Source of the DNA: an uncultured Pedobacter sp.
GTDB taxonomy: Bacteria > Bacteroidota > Bacteroidia > Sphingobacteriales > Sphingobacteriaceae
Assembly: GCA_946478755.1 (NCBI GenBank)
Contig: CAMLDJ010000259.1
Location: 1 to 7,881 of the forward strand
Length of the DNA: 7,881 nucleotides
Reading direction: 5' to 3'
Shown: in pieces, positions 1-6,001 of the stretch
Position numbering within the stretch: the first letter of the stretch is position 1
Layout: each line of letters opens with the position of its first letter
Translations under genes and position numbers: made by a program
The notes under the pieces: model-generated
Database searches by the model: none
Seen by the model: only the letters and a program-made list of their open reading frames with translations
Told to the model about the DNA's origin: nothing

Positions 1-1703
1 AACTTATCGACACCTGCATTGATGTTGTACGTTATATTAAATGGCAGTTTATAGTCAGCGAAGACCTTAATCAGTTGTCGCTGAACAGAATTGTTGTAGC
101 TCCCTTCCTTAAGAAACATCTCCAGGTTTTCAACTGCATTCCTCCCAGGAGTAGGGAATACCGCGTTTCCGTACTTTCCATCAGCAGTGTAGGGTGTCAT
201 GATAGGCAATGCCCGGGTAAACCGGGTAAAGAAATACTCTGTGCCGTGAGCGTTTTCAGAATACTTTCTTAGATTTCCTTTAACCGTGGCACCGGCCTTT
301 AACTTATCAGTAATGGCGGCAGTAATATTCAGGTCAATGGTATATCGGTTGGCATGACTTGCTTCTTTTAAAAGCCCTTCCTGATCCATATAACCAAGAG
401 CCAGACTGTATTGATATTTGTCGGTCCCCCCTGAAAAACGGAGATTGTGTTGTTGCAAAGACCCATTTTTCAATACATAATCAAACCAGTTCATGTTCGG
501 ATAGGTAAATGGGTTTGAGGCCATCCCATTTCGGTATTCCTCTATTTGAGCGTCAGAATAAGTTGGTGTCAATAAGCCTTCGTTTTTTACCGCCTGGTTT
601 CTCAATTCCATATATTGAATGGGATCCCAGACTACATCAGGTAAAAAAGTAGGCGTTTGGATGCCATGAGAAAAACTGTAATTGATTTCTGATCTGCCTG
701 GTTTACCAGACTTTGTGGTCACTAAAATAACGCCATTGGCAGACCTCGACCCATAAATTGCGGCTGAAGCATCCTTCAAAACCGTGACGCTCTGAATGGT
801 TGCCGGATTGATCTCGTCCAGGCTATATTCGATACCGTCAACCAGTACCAACGGGTTATTTTTGCTGGCGGATCCGATGGTACTCAGACCTCTGATACGG
901 ATCACCCCTCCATCACGCCCTGGTTGACCGCCTGGTTGATTGACCCACAAACCAGATACACCATGCAGGGCCTGACTAAGGTTAGTAGATGGCGTATTTT
1001 CCTTCTTGACCATATCGAGAGTAGCAATAGCTCCTGTGATATTCTCCTTCTTTTGCGTACCATAACCCACCACTACGACCTCCGTTAAATTGCGAAGATC
1101 CGGCTCCAGGGCTATGGCTAAAGGCCGGTTGTTTAAGGCAAGCACCTCACGGGGCACAAAACCGGTATAGGACACTATCAATGTAGATCCTTCGTTTAAA
1201 TTTTTAAATGCAAACTGGCCATTTGCGTCCGTACTGGTTACCATTGTGGTTCCTTTTACTCTTACGGATGCCCCCGGAAGCGGCAGCCCTTTTTCATCAG
1301 TAACCCTGCCAGAAATATCAATGGCTTTACTCCATGACAAGTTCATACGTTTTTGTACGATGACAGTATTCTTCGATATGGTATACGTAAAGGGCTGCTG
1401 GTCGAAACATTGCTTCAGCACCTCCTCTATGGAAGCGTCTTTTACCTCTATATTTACGGTCCTGGCAGACTTTAAAAGCCTGGTGTTGTAAAGAAAAGTA
1501 TAACCGCTTTGTTTTCTGATCTGTTTGAATATTTGTTCAAGCGGAACTTTATGAGTTGATAATGTAATCTTTTGGGCATAGCTTTCTGCGTTGGCCTGTA
1601 AGATGGATATGATCAATAAAACAAAAGTTAGTTTCATAATCAGCATAATTTTATAGGGGATGCGAATTGGTTTTTCGCACGCTCTAAGAGAAAATAATTT
1701 CAT
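1..1703 (-). CDS. SusC-like TonB-dependent receptor with STN domain (N-terminal part; C-terminus beyond left edge)
   Basis: Outer-membrane receptor that, with a SusD lipoprotein, imports oligosaccharides or similar ligands using TonB energy. About 567 codons are visible without a stop; the family is usually about 1000 residues, so most of the barrel is outside. From the 1703 start: a basic N-terminal tail, a signal peptide with hydrophobic core from about residue 25 and probable cleavage near residues 39-44 (ANAESYAQ), an STN domain at about 45-112, a carboxypeptidase-regulatory-like beta domain from about 129 (DISGRVTDEKG), then the plug. The SusC signature spans 285-331, with LVLVDGI, VLKDASAAIYG and NGVILVTTK. 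The frame is open back to a TAG at 1818-1820, so starts at 1736, 1703, 1646 or 1637 all fit; 1703 keeps a tail of the kind I associate with Pedobacter receptors. The STN domain and the FecR and sigma genes upstream mark a signal-transducing receptor. Family assignment is certain; start and substrate are not. Confidence 0.95.
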   Translation of the reverse strand, partial: MKLFSLRACEKPIRIPYKIMLIMKLTFVLLIISILQANAESYAQKITLSTHKVPLEQIFKQIRKQSGYTFLYNTRLLKSARTVNIEVKDASIEEVLKQCFDQQPFTYTISKNTVIVQKRMNLSWSKAIDISGRVTDEKGLPLPGASVRVKGTTMVTSTDANGQFAFKNLNEGSTLIVSYTGFVPREVLALNNRPLAIALEPDLRNLTEVVVVGYGTQKKENITGAIATLDMVKKENTPSTNLSQALHGVSGLWVNQPGGQPGRDGGVIRIRGLSTIGSASKNNPLVLVDGIEYSLDEINPATIQSVTVLKDASAAIYGSRSANGVILVTTKSGKPGRSEINYSFSHGIQTPTFLPDVVWDPIQYMELRNQAVKNEGLLTPTYSDAQIEEYRNGMASNPFTYPNMNWFDYVLKNGSLQQHNLRFSGGTDKYQYSLALGYMDQEGLLKEASHANRYTIDLNITAAITDKLKAGATVKGNLRKYSENAHGTEYFFTRFTRALPIMTPYTADGKYGNAVFPTPGRNAVENLEMFLKEGSYNNSVQRQLIKVFADYKLPFNITYNINAGVDK

Positions 1704-1777
1704 ACATTTATGATTGTTTAGGTTACAATGGAACATCTCAATAGCTTTTGACAATGATTTAGGGTACCTGAATATTT

Positions 1778-1806
1778 TACCAGGGGCGGCTTCAACGCCC
1801 CTGGTA
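1778..1806 (-). promoter_or_regulatory. perfect 11-bp hairpin between fecR and susC
   Basis: TACCAGGGGCG (1778-1788) is repeated inverted as CGCCCCTGGTA (1796-1806) around a 7-base loop, a GC-rich stem in an AT-rich spacer. It lies between the fecR stop (1839) and the likely susC start. A run of six T (1809-1814) follows on the plus strand, so the terminator-like orientation is plus, although no plus-strand gene ends here. In the minus-strand transcript the stem is preceded by A-rich sequence and followed by AAATATT, so it does not look like a complete intrinsic terminator for the operon. Possible roles (inference): a processing or stability element that sets susC mRNA level relative to fecR, or a stop for antisense transcription. 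Confidence 0.6.
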
Positions 1807-1838
1807 TATTTTTTACCCTATTTTGATGGCAGGTAATT

Positions 1839-2972
1839 TTATGGCATAACCAAAATCCTCCTTTCGTCAATTTTATAGTGAACATCACCTGTTAACTGGA
1901 GCATTTTTAATACTTCAGATATGTCTTTAAAACGGGAGATCATCCCGGCAAATTCTTTATTCTCCATGTTCCCTTCATATACCACTTCAACATCATACCA
2001 ACGGGAAATTTTGCGCATAATGCTATAGATGTTCTCACCCTGGAATAAAAAATAGCCGTCTTTCCATGCTACAGATTCATCAGCATCAACGGCCTTTATA
2101 CTTATTTTGTCTGAGCCCTTGTTTAATATTGACTGTTGTCCGGGTTTTAACTGTATCTCCCGTGTAGTATTGCCTACCAATACGGATCCTTCAAGTAATG
2201 TAGTATAGATATTGTCCTCTTCAGCGTAAGCCATTACATTGAAGTGTGTGCCTAATACGGTTATATTTTGATGATTGGCGAGTACTTTAAAGGGCCTATC
2301 CTTATTTTTTGTAATTTCGAAATAAGCTTCCCCGCTGAGTTCCACACTCCGTTCGCTGCTGTTTTCAAAGGAGGCAGGGTATTTCAAAGAAGAGGCGGCA
2401 TTTAACCAAACCTTACTTTTATCGGGCAGAATGACCATATAGGTTTCACCTTTTGAAGTAGACAACGTATTGATCCGGTTTCCACCATCTCCTGTACCGG
2501 TAACTTCATATATCAGTTGCCCATCGGTAGTTTTAGAGATGACCACACCGGCCTCTTTAGCCAGCTGCCCATTTCCTGCATCATTTAATAAGATGCGTTT
2601 TCCGTTTGCCAGGATTAGTGTTGCGCCAACTTTTCCGGGTTTTATGTTATTTACATGAGTTGGAGACGCTGAATTAAATTGTGGATGATGGGCTGTGTTA
2701 GCCGGGTAATATAACCAGGTACCCAATGTTATCACCACAATTGCAGCAGCTAAGCCCGCTATGCGTGGCCATAGTCTGATGGTGGTTTCTATCGGTCCGT
2801 TGTCCAGTTTAATCCAGATACGTCCAAGAGAGTTTTCTATCGCATCTTCAGTTAACTCAGGATTTTCAAGCTTTAGCTGCTGATACCAGGTCTCCACAAT
2901 GTCCTTTTCAGCTGGTGTACAGGTGCCCAGCTTATATTTTGCCAATAATTCTTTAGCGTCTATTTTTTGCAT
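1839..2972 (-). CDS. FecR family anti-sigma factor
   Basis: Single-pass inner-membrane anti-sigma regulator that holds the neighbouring ECF sigma factor and senses the loaded receptor through its periplasmic part. The protein has 377 residues, a normal length for Bacteroidota FecR. Order seen: a cytoplasmic N-terminal region (about 1-69, with the LLAKYKLGTCTPAEKDIVETWY segment expected to bind sigma), one membrane helix at about 71-89, a segment at 110-157 (KPGKVGATLILANGKRILL) typical of this subfamily, the FecR domain at about 172-267 (including PDKSKVWLNAAS, VELSGEAYFEI, VLGTHFNVMAY and LLEGSVLV), and a C-terminal DUF4974-like domain at about 305-375. The last domain resembles STN and is the expected contact for the receptor's STN domain. 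It lies 111 bp after the sigma gene and before susC on the same strand. The only -7-like element in that gap (TGCTTTTG, minus strand, 2997-3004) lacks a -33 partner, so co-transcription with sigma is more likely. Confidence 0.95.
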   Translation of the reverse strand: MQKIDAKELLAKYKLGTCTPAEKDIVETWYQQLKLENPELTEDAIENSLGRIWIKLDNGPIETTIRLWPRIAGLAAAIVVITLGTWLYYPANTAHHPQFNSASPTHVNNIKPGKVGATLILANGKRILLNDAGNGQLAKEAGVVISKTTDGQLIYEVTGTGDGGNRINTLSTSKGETYMVILPDKSKVWLNAASSLKYPASFENSSERSVELSGEAYFEITKNKDRPFKVLANHQNITVLGTHFNVMAYAEEDNIYTTLLEGSVLVGNTTREIQLKPGQQSILNKGSDKISIKAVDADESVAWKDGYFLFQGENIYSIMRKISRWYDVEVVYEGNMENKEFAGMISRFKDISEVLKMLQLTGDVHYKIDERRILVMP

Positions 2973-3083
2973 ATTTGGTTAGGAAAGGCGGACTTTCAAA
3001 AGCAATAGACGTGGCTAGGGTGTGTATGGGGTAAAAAAAATGAAATAATTTTTTGAAAAGCGCTTACTTAGTTGATTATCAGA

Positions 3084-3662
3084 TCAATAATTTATCAGCA
3101 AATAAATCAGCATATACAGACCCAGCTTAACACGGAGGGTTTTTAGTGCGTGTTGTACGTGTTTTCTTACCGTTTGTTCCGATAAATCCAGTTTCAGGGC
3201 AATTTCTTTATGGCTAAGTTCTGCCTTTCTGCTGAGTTCAAACACTTCACGCATCTTTTTTGGAAGCAGACCGATTTCCCTGTCAATCAGCGCCTTCATT
3301 TCATTTTCGCGTGCAAGGTAGTCTGTAACAGCCTCTCCTTCATCTATGAATTTTTGAAGTGACCGGATATAGAAAGATTCCTTTTTTTGCTGGGAATAAT
3401 GATCTAATATCCGATTTCTCACCGCTGTATACAGATAACCTGCAAGATGTCCTGAAAAACAAAGTGATAACCGTCTGCTCCATAGACTGCTAAAAATTTC
3501 ATGGATCACATCTTCTGCTTCCTGCTGGTTTCGGAGCTTGTTGTACGCGTGGAGGAAAAGTAGCCGTTTATATCTTTCGTAAATTTCAGTGAACGCAGAC
3601 TGGTCATCAGACTTTAGCAAGTTGGTCAGTTCCAAATCTGAAAGTTTACTATATTTGGTCAT
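3084..3662 (-). CDS. FecI-like ECF RNA polymerase sigma factor
   Basis: Extracytoplasmic-function sigma factor expected to direct transcription of the receptor operon when released by FecR. It has 192 residues, the usual size. Sigma region 2 spans about 22-88: AFTEIYERYKRLLFLHAYNK, then EAEDVIHEIFSSLW (core binding) and YLYTAVRNRILDHY (-10 recognition). A linker covers about 89-127. Sigma region 4 spans about 129-178: LPKKMREVFELSR, then the helix-turn-helix LSHKEIALKLDLSEQTVRKHV. The C-terminal end (GLYMLIYLLINY) is unusually hydrophobic, a trait I associate with several Bacteroidota members of this class. It is the first gene of the minus-strand cassette. I find no full TAnnTTTG promoter upstream; only a partial TATTTG lies on the minus strand at 3673-3678. 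Its target promoters cannot be identified from one locus. Confidence 0.95.
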   Translation of the reverse strand: MTKYSKLSDLELTNLLKSDDQSAFTEIYERYKRLLFLHAYNKLRNQQEAEDVIHEIFSSLWSRRLSLCFSGHLAGYLYTAVRNRILDHYSQQKKESFYIRSLQKFIDEGEAVTDYLARENEMKALIDREIGLLPKKMREVFELSRKAELSHKEIALKLDLSEQTVRKHVQHALKTLRVKLGLYMLIYLLINY

Positions 3663-3861
3663 TTTCTAAATTCAAATAGTGTTTAATTACCTTTAATTAA
3701 ACGGATTTAGTAGAGATGTATCAGTAAACTTAATAAATTTTCAATCTTAATACTAATTAATTATTTTCTTAATTTATTTATTTCACCGAAGTTTAGGTTA
3801 ATTTGGGGATGATTTACTCACTAAATGCAAGACACTGATACTGGACATAGCCGCATGAGCT

Positions 3862-3880
3862 TTGACAAATACATTGTCAA
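3862..3880. repeat. 7-5-7 inverted repeat, operator-like
   Basis: TTGACAA, five bases (ATACA), then TTGTCAA, a perfect 7-bp dyad. The length and spacing suit a dimeric repressor site or a short hairpin. It lies about 200 bp upstream of the sigma gene and about 580 bp before the next plus-strand gene, so no target is obvious. In AT-rich DNA a dyad of this size may be chance. Confidence 0.3.
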
Positions 3881-3929
3881 TCGCTTGCCGCTTACCTGAC
3901 ACTTAGCGCTTATTTATGCATTGTTTTAG

Positions 3930-4272
3930 CAGCAGTTTAAAAGACAAATTACTAATTGCCAAGGCAGAGATTATTTCAATTTAACCCAGATGAGATACTT
4001 TGATAATGTATTTGTTGTCTTTGTTTACCCCAAACTGAAAATATCTCAGGCTGTCCATCCGGGTTTGTTATAGTGCAAAAAAGGAATTATTTGATTATGC
4101 TGAAGAAACAAACCTTGAAATCTATAACTATACTTCAACTGATAAAAATGCAGTTCTTAAAGAGAATGTTGTAAGCTACTGTATATGGGTAATATTTATA
4201 TCTAGTTATATTCTTACCTATAGGTATGGTAGTAAACTAAGCAAGTTCACCAACCAAAGGGTAATAAATTGA
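3930..4272 (+). pseudogene. possible frameshifted small ORF remnant, unrecognised
   Basis: Two overlapping open stretches lie in different frames. The first runs from 3930 to a TAG at 4071-4073 and contains an ATG at 3990 (MRYFDNVFVVFVYPKL). The second is open from 4039 to a TGA at 4270-4272, 77 codons with no ATG, and reads KKELFDYAEETNLEIYNY and later a hydrophobic patch (CIWVIFISSYILTY). A +1 shift between about 4042 and 4070 would join them into a protein of roughly 90 residues. I do not recognise the product. In AT-rich DNA a 77-codon open stretch is uncommon but could be chance, so this is a weak call. Confidence 0.2.
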
Positions 4273-4298
4273 AAATCGTTAAATAAAAATTACCTTTA
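4269..4298 (+). promoter_or_regulatory. candidate Bacteroidetes-type promoter for the 4440 gene
   Basis: TTG (4269-4271), a 19-base spacer, then TACCTTTA (4291-4298), which differs from the -7 consensus TAnnTTTG only in the last base. The 19-bp spacing is the usual optimum for these sigma-A promoters. Transcription would begin near 4305 and give an AT-rich leader of about 135 bases before the ATG at 4440. Confidence 0.45.
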
Positions 4299-4439
4299 CA
4301 TCTGAAAATCGTTCTTCTTTCTAACGTTTCTTAAATAAAAAAGGGAAAAAATGAGTGATTTTTTTTAATTTTTAAAAACGAAAAACCGCTTTTAAATGTG
4401 TTTAATGGGGGTAGCAAAAAATAATTTTAAAAAAATAGA

Positions 4440-5108
4440 ATGGATAATCATGTAAAAGCTGGGCTGACCGCATCACTGGATAAGTTTTCTGTGGCTTCAG
4501 GAAAAGATTCAGTTAAATTTAAAGAGAATTTAATTGAAGTGTTCGATAAGGATCTGGGCTTTTTAGAAAAAGTAGCAGCGTTTGATGCAGCCTTTGACGA
4601 CTATCCAGAATTTGAGGAGTTGAGGGAAGTCTTTTTTGATCTGCTGATGATTAATTTCTTTGCCAGTGATGTGAAGGACCTGGAAGAGGATTACCTGGAT
4701 TCGGAAGAGTGGGCAGATATTGAAGAGGACACGATTGACAGGGGAACAGAATTGCTGAACTTGTTGTTGTACATCAATGAGTGCCATGATGAAAAAATCA
4801 GACCGGAGCTGGATGATTTCCTGAAAGAGTTTCTATTGGTAGAAGAGGATGAGTTTCAGGATGAGTTTCACATTTATGAGGACCTGATCAGCAACCAGCA
4901 ACTGGTGGATAGTAGTGTGGAAGATATTTGCAGTCATGCCGGCATGATCGAGTTGGCAGAAGAAATGGAAGAGCTTTTTGTTCCGTTTATGGTTTTCTTC
5001 CATCAGCCAAAGGCCAATGATGAAGTGATCAATGAGCTGGGAACCTATAGTGCCAATAAGGAATTCGATATTGCTGTTTACTCATTGATCGCTGCATTTA
5101 ACAATTAA
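4440..5108 (+). CDS. acidic 222-residue protein of unknown function
   Basis: I do not recognise a family. The protein has no signal peptide and no clear membrane segment, so it is probably cytoplasmic. It is strongly acidic, with clusters such as LEEDYLDSEEWADIEEDTID (81-100), VEEDEFQDEFH (134-144) and ELAEEMEELF (171-180). Leucine, phenylalanine and aspartate/glutamate alternate in a way that suggests a helical bundle. It has only two cysteines (C115, C164). A 12-bp perfect tandem duplication (4847-4858 and 4859-4870) gives DEFQ-DEFH. The ATG at 4440 follows an A/T-rich leader without Shine-Dalgarno sequence, normal for the phylum. Its stop is 10 bp from the DUF4199 gene, so the two are probably one transcript and may act together. 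It is a real gene by codon use and length, but no function can be given. Confidence 0.85.
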   Translation: MDNHVKAGLTASLDKFSVASGKDSVKFKENLIEVFDKDLGFLEKVAAFDAAFDDYPEFEELREVFFDLLMINFFASDVKDLEEDYLDSEEWADIEEDTIDRGTELLNLLLYINECHDEKIRPELDDFLKEFLLVEEDEFQDEFHIYEDLISNQQLVDSSVEDICSHAGMIELAEEMEELFVPFMVFFHQPKANDEVINELGTYSANKEFDIAVYSLIAAFNN

Positions 5109-5118
5109 ATTTTAAGAA

Positions 5119-5658
5119 ATGGAAACTGTTGAAACCGTTAAAACGCCGAACGCACTGGCCTTTAAAAGTGCGCTGGTTTATGCCATTTATTTTTTAGCAC
5201 TAATCTATATCTTTAAACTCGCTGGTATCGATCAGAATGATCCGAACAGTCCGACTGCCGAGAAATTTATGAGCTCCCTGGCTTCTTATCTTCCGTTTAT
5301 TCTGGCGATAGTATATGTACAAACCAATTTTAAGCAGGAGTTAGGTGGCTTTATCTCTTTTAAAAGGGCTTTTTCTGCCGGGTTTAGGGTTGCAGCTTAT
5401 GCAGGTCTGTTTATTGCAGTGGTACTGATGCTGTATTATAAAGTATTGGACCGGCCCGCTTTTGAGCGTTTAATGGATGCTGCGCGGGAAGCCGCTGCAG
5501 GTGATGAAACCAAGCTTAGAGGGGTCGAGATGATGAAATCATACATGGTGTTTTTTATCGGCTTTGGTGCTGCGATTACTTACACATTACTCGGCCTGAT
5601 CTCCAGTTTAATTGGGGCGGCTGTAATCAAGAAAGAAGCTCCGCTTTCTTACGAGTAA
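5119..5658 (+). CDS. DUF4199 family membrane protein
   Basis: Integral inner-membrane protein of 179 residues, the usual size of the DUF4199 family, which is common in Bacteroidota and has no known function. Four hydrophobic segments are visible: about 15-35 (SALVYAIYFLALIYIFKLAG), 54-70 (LASYLPFILAIVYV), 88-108 (GFRVAAYAGLFIAVVLML) and 143-170 (the IGFGAAITYTLLGLISSLIG region). Between the second and third lies the family-like stretch FKQELGGFISFKRAFSAGF; between the third and fourth is a charged loop (DRPAFERLMDAAREAA). It begins 10 bp after the acidic protein, with an A-rich AAGAA before the ATG, which points to an operon. Downstream lies the structured non-coding stretch, not an obvious U-tailed terminator. 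In related genomes I associate such genes with a following family 2 glycosyltransferase, as found here after one intervening gene; that is recollection, not a search. Confidence 0.85.
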   Translation: METVETVKTPNALAFKSALVYAIYFLALIYIFKLAGIDQNDPNSPTAEKFMSSLASYLPFILAIVYVQTNFKQELGGFISFKRAFSAGFRVAAYAGLFIAVVLMLYYKVLDRPAFERLMDAAREAAAGDETKLRGVEMMKSYMVFFIGFGAAITYTLLGLISSLIGAAVIKKEAPLSYE

Positions 5659-5663
5659 TCAGT

Positions 5664-5940
5664 TGCTATGGTTTGATAGCACTTTCACCCAGTCTTCCTG
5701 TACTCGGGGAAGCTAATTACATAGAACCTCATGGTTCCGGTATAGGTCTTGTATACCTCTTGTATACCTGTCCTGGTCAGTCGTATATACTTCGTACATC
5801 ATTCAGGCGTCAGTTAATGTTGCGTTAGTCAGGACCGAAGCAACACCCTGTCAGCGTGAGTGATGACCGAAGCAGGAGGTCATGTATAAATGAGGTATAG
5901 CAGAGATACACATGATGTACAGAGGTACTTCGATACCGGA
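5664..5940. repeat. highly structured non-coding element (possible ncRNA or small repeat element)
   Basis: The 343-bp gap between the DUF4199 and exonuclease genes has no ORF but dense repeats. An 8-bp inverted pair, TCCGGTAT (5736-5743) and ATACCGGA (5933-5940), encloses TACCTCT (5754-5760) / AGAGGTA (5921-5927), then GTCCTG (5770-5775) / CAGGAC (5830-5835), and ATGACC (5863-5868) / GGTCAT (5878-5883). GACCGAAGCA occurs twice (5833-5842, 5865-5874). Local hairpins precede it: TGCTAT/ATAGCA (5664-5669/5676-5681), CTTCC/GGAAG (5694-5698/5708-5712) and GAACC-TCAT-GGTTC (5724-5737). Nested pairing makes a long folded RNA or a hairpin-forming repeat plausible. I cannot assign it to a known RNA family. 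It may be a dispersed intergenic repeat, which one window cannot show. Confidence 0.5.
5748..5769. repeat. tandem duplication of an 11-bp unit
   Basis: CTTGTATACCT occurs twice with no spacer (5748-5758 and 5759-5769). Each copy contains the palindrome GTATAC. It lies inside the structured element, on the left arm of the longest inverted pairing, and either copy could pair with GAGGTAT or AGAGGTA on the right arm. Two copies are too few and too short for a CRISPR array. Confidence 0.7.
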
Positions 5941-5958
5941 TTACTTCATTGTTGAAGG

Positions 5959-5986
5959 TTGAAGATCATAATGGTCTGTATTTTTA
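5959..5986 (+). promoter_or_regulatory. candidate promoter for the exonuclease gene
   Basis: TTG (5959-5961), 17 bases, then TATTTTTA (5979-5986), matching TAnnTTTG except for the last base. It would start transcription near 5993 and leave a leader of only about 10 bases before the ATG at 6002. Weak; a promoter further upstream in the structured stretch is also possible. Confidence 0.3.
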
Positions 5987-6001
5987 TAAAAAAGTTTAAT
6001 T

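Larger units (their letters stand above)
3663..4439. other. 777-bp AT-rich gap without a convincing gene
   Basis: This stretch separates the minus-strand cassette from the plus-strand genes, so it must hold the promoters of both. It is very AT-rich, above all at 3663-3790 and 4300-4439. It contains the inverted repeat at 3862-3880, a start-less or frameshifted open frame at 3930-4272, and a promoter candidate at 4269-4298, each listed separately. I see no tRNA, intact protein gene or mobile-element end in it. Confidence 0.7.

Noticed and set aside
1246..1491. Plus-strand ORF of 81 codons opposite the receptor gene.
   Set aside because: It is the antisense shadow of the STN and carboxypeptidase-regulatory-like coding region, with no family resemblance.
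1661..1679. TGCGAA-7-TTCGCA hairpin upstream of the 1646 ATG of the receptor gene.
   Set aside because: It lies inside the likely coding region if translation starts at 1703 or 1736, and a 6-bp stem is weak evidence by itself.
2470..2658. Plus-strand ORF of 62 codons opposite fecR.
   Set aside because: Shadow of a well-supported gene on the other strand.
3058..3065. AAGCGCTT palindrome just downstream of the sigma gene.
   Set aside because: An 8-bp palindrome is expected by chance in a window of this size, with no flanking structure or T-run.
3798..3805. TTAATTTG as a -7 promoter element on the plus strand.
   Set aside because: No TTG at the -33 position and no intact gene follows within several hundred bases.
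4346..4366. AAAAAAT-GAGTG-ATTTTTT stem with T-run as an intrinsic terminator.
   Set aside because: The stem is all A/T, too weak for an intrinsic terminator, and no gene ends just upstream on the plus strand apart from the doubtful ORF remnant.
5748..5769. Short tandem repeats considered as a CRISPR array.
   Set aside because: Only two adjoining 11-bp copies, no spacers and no cas genes.
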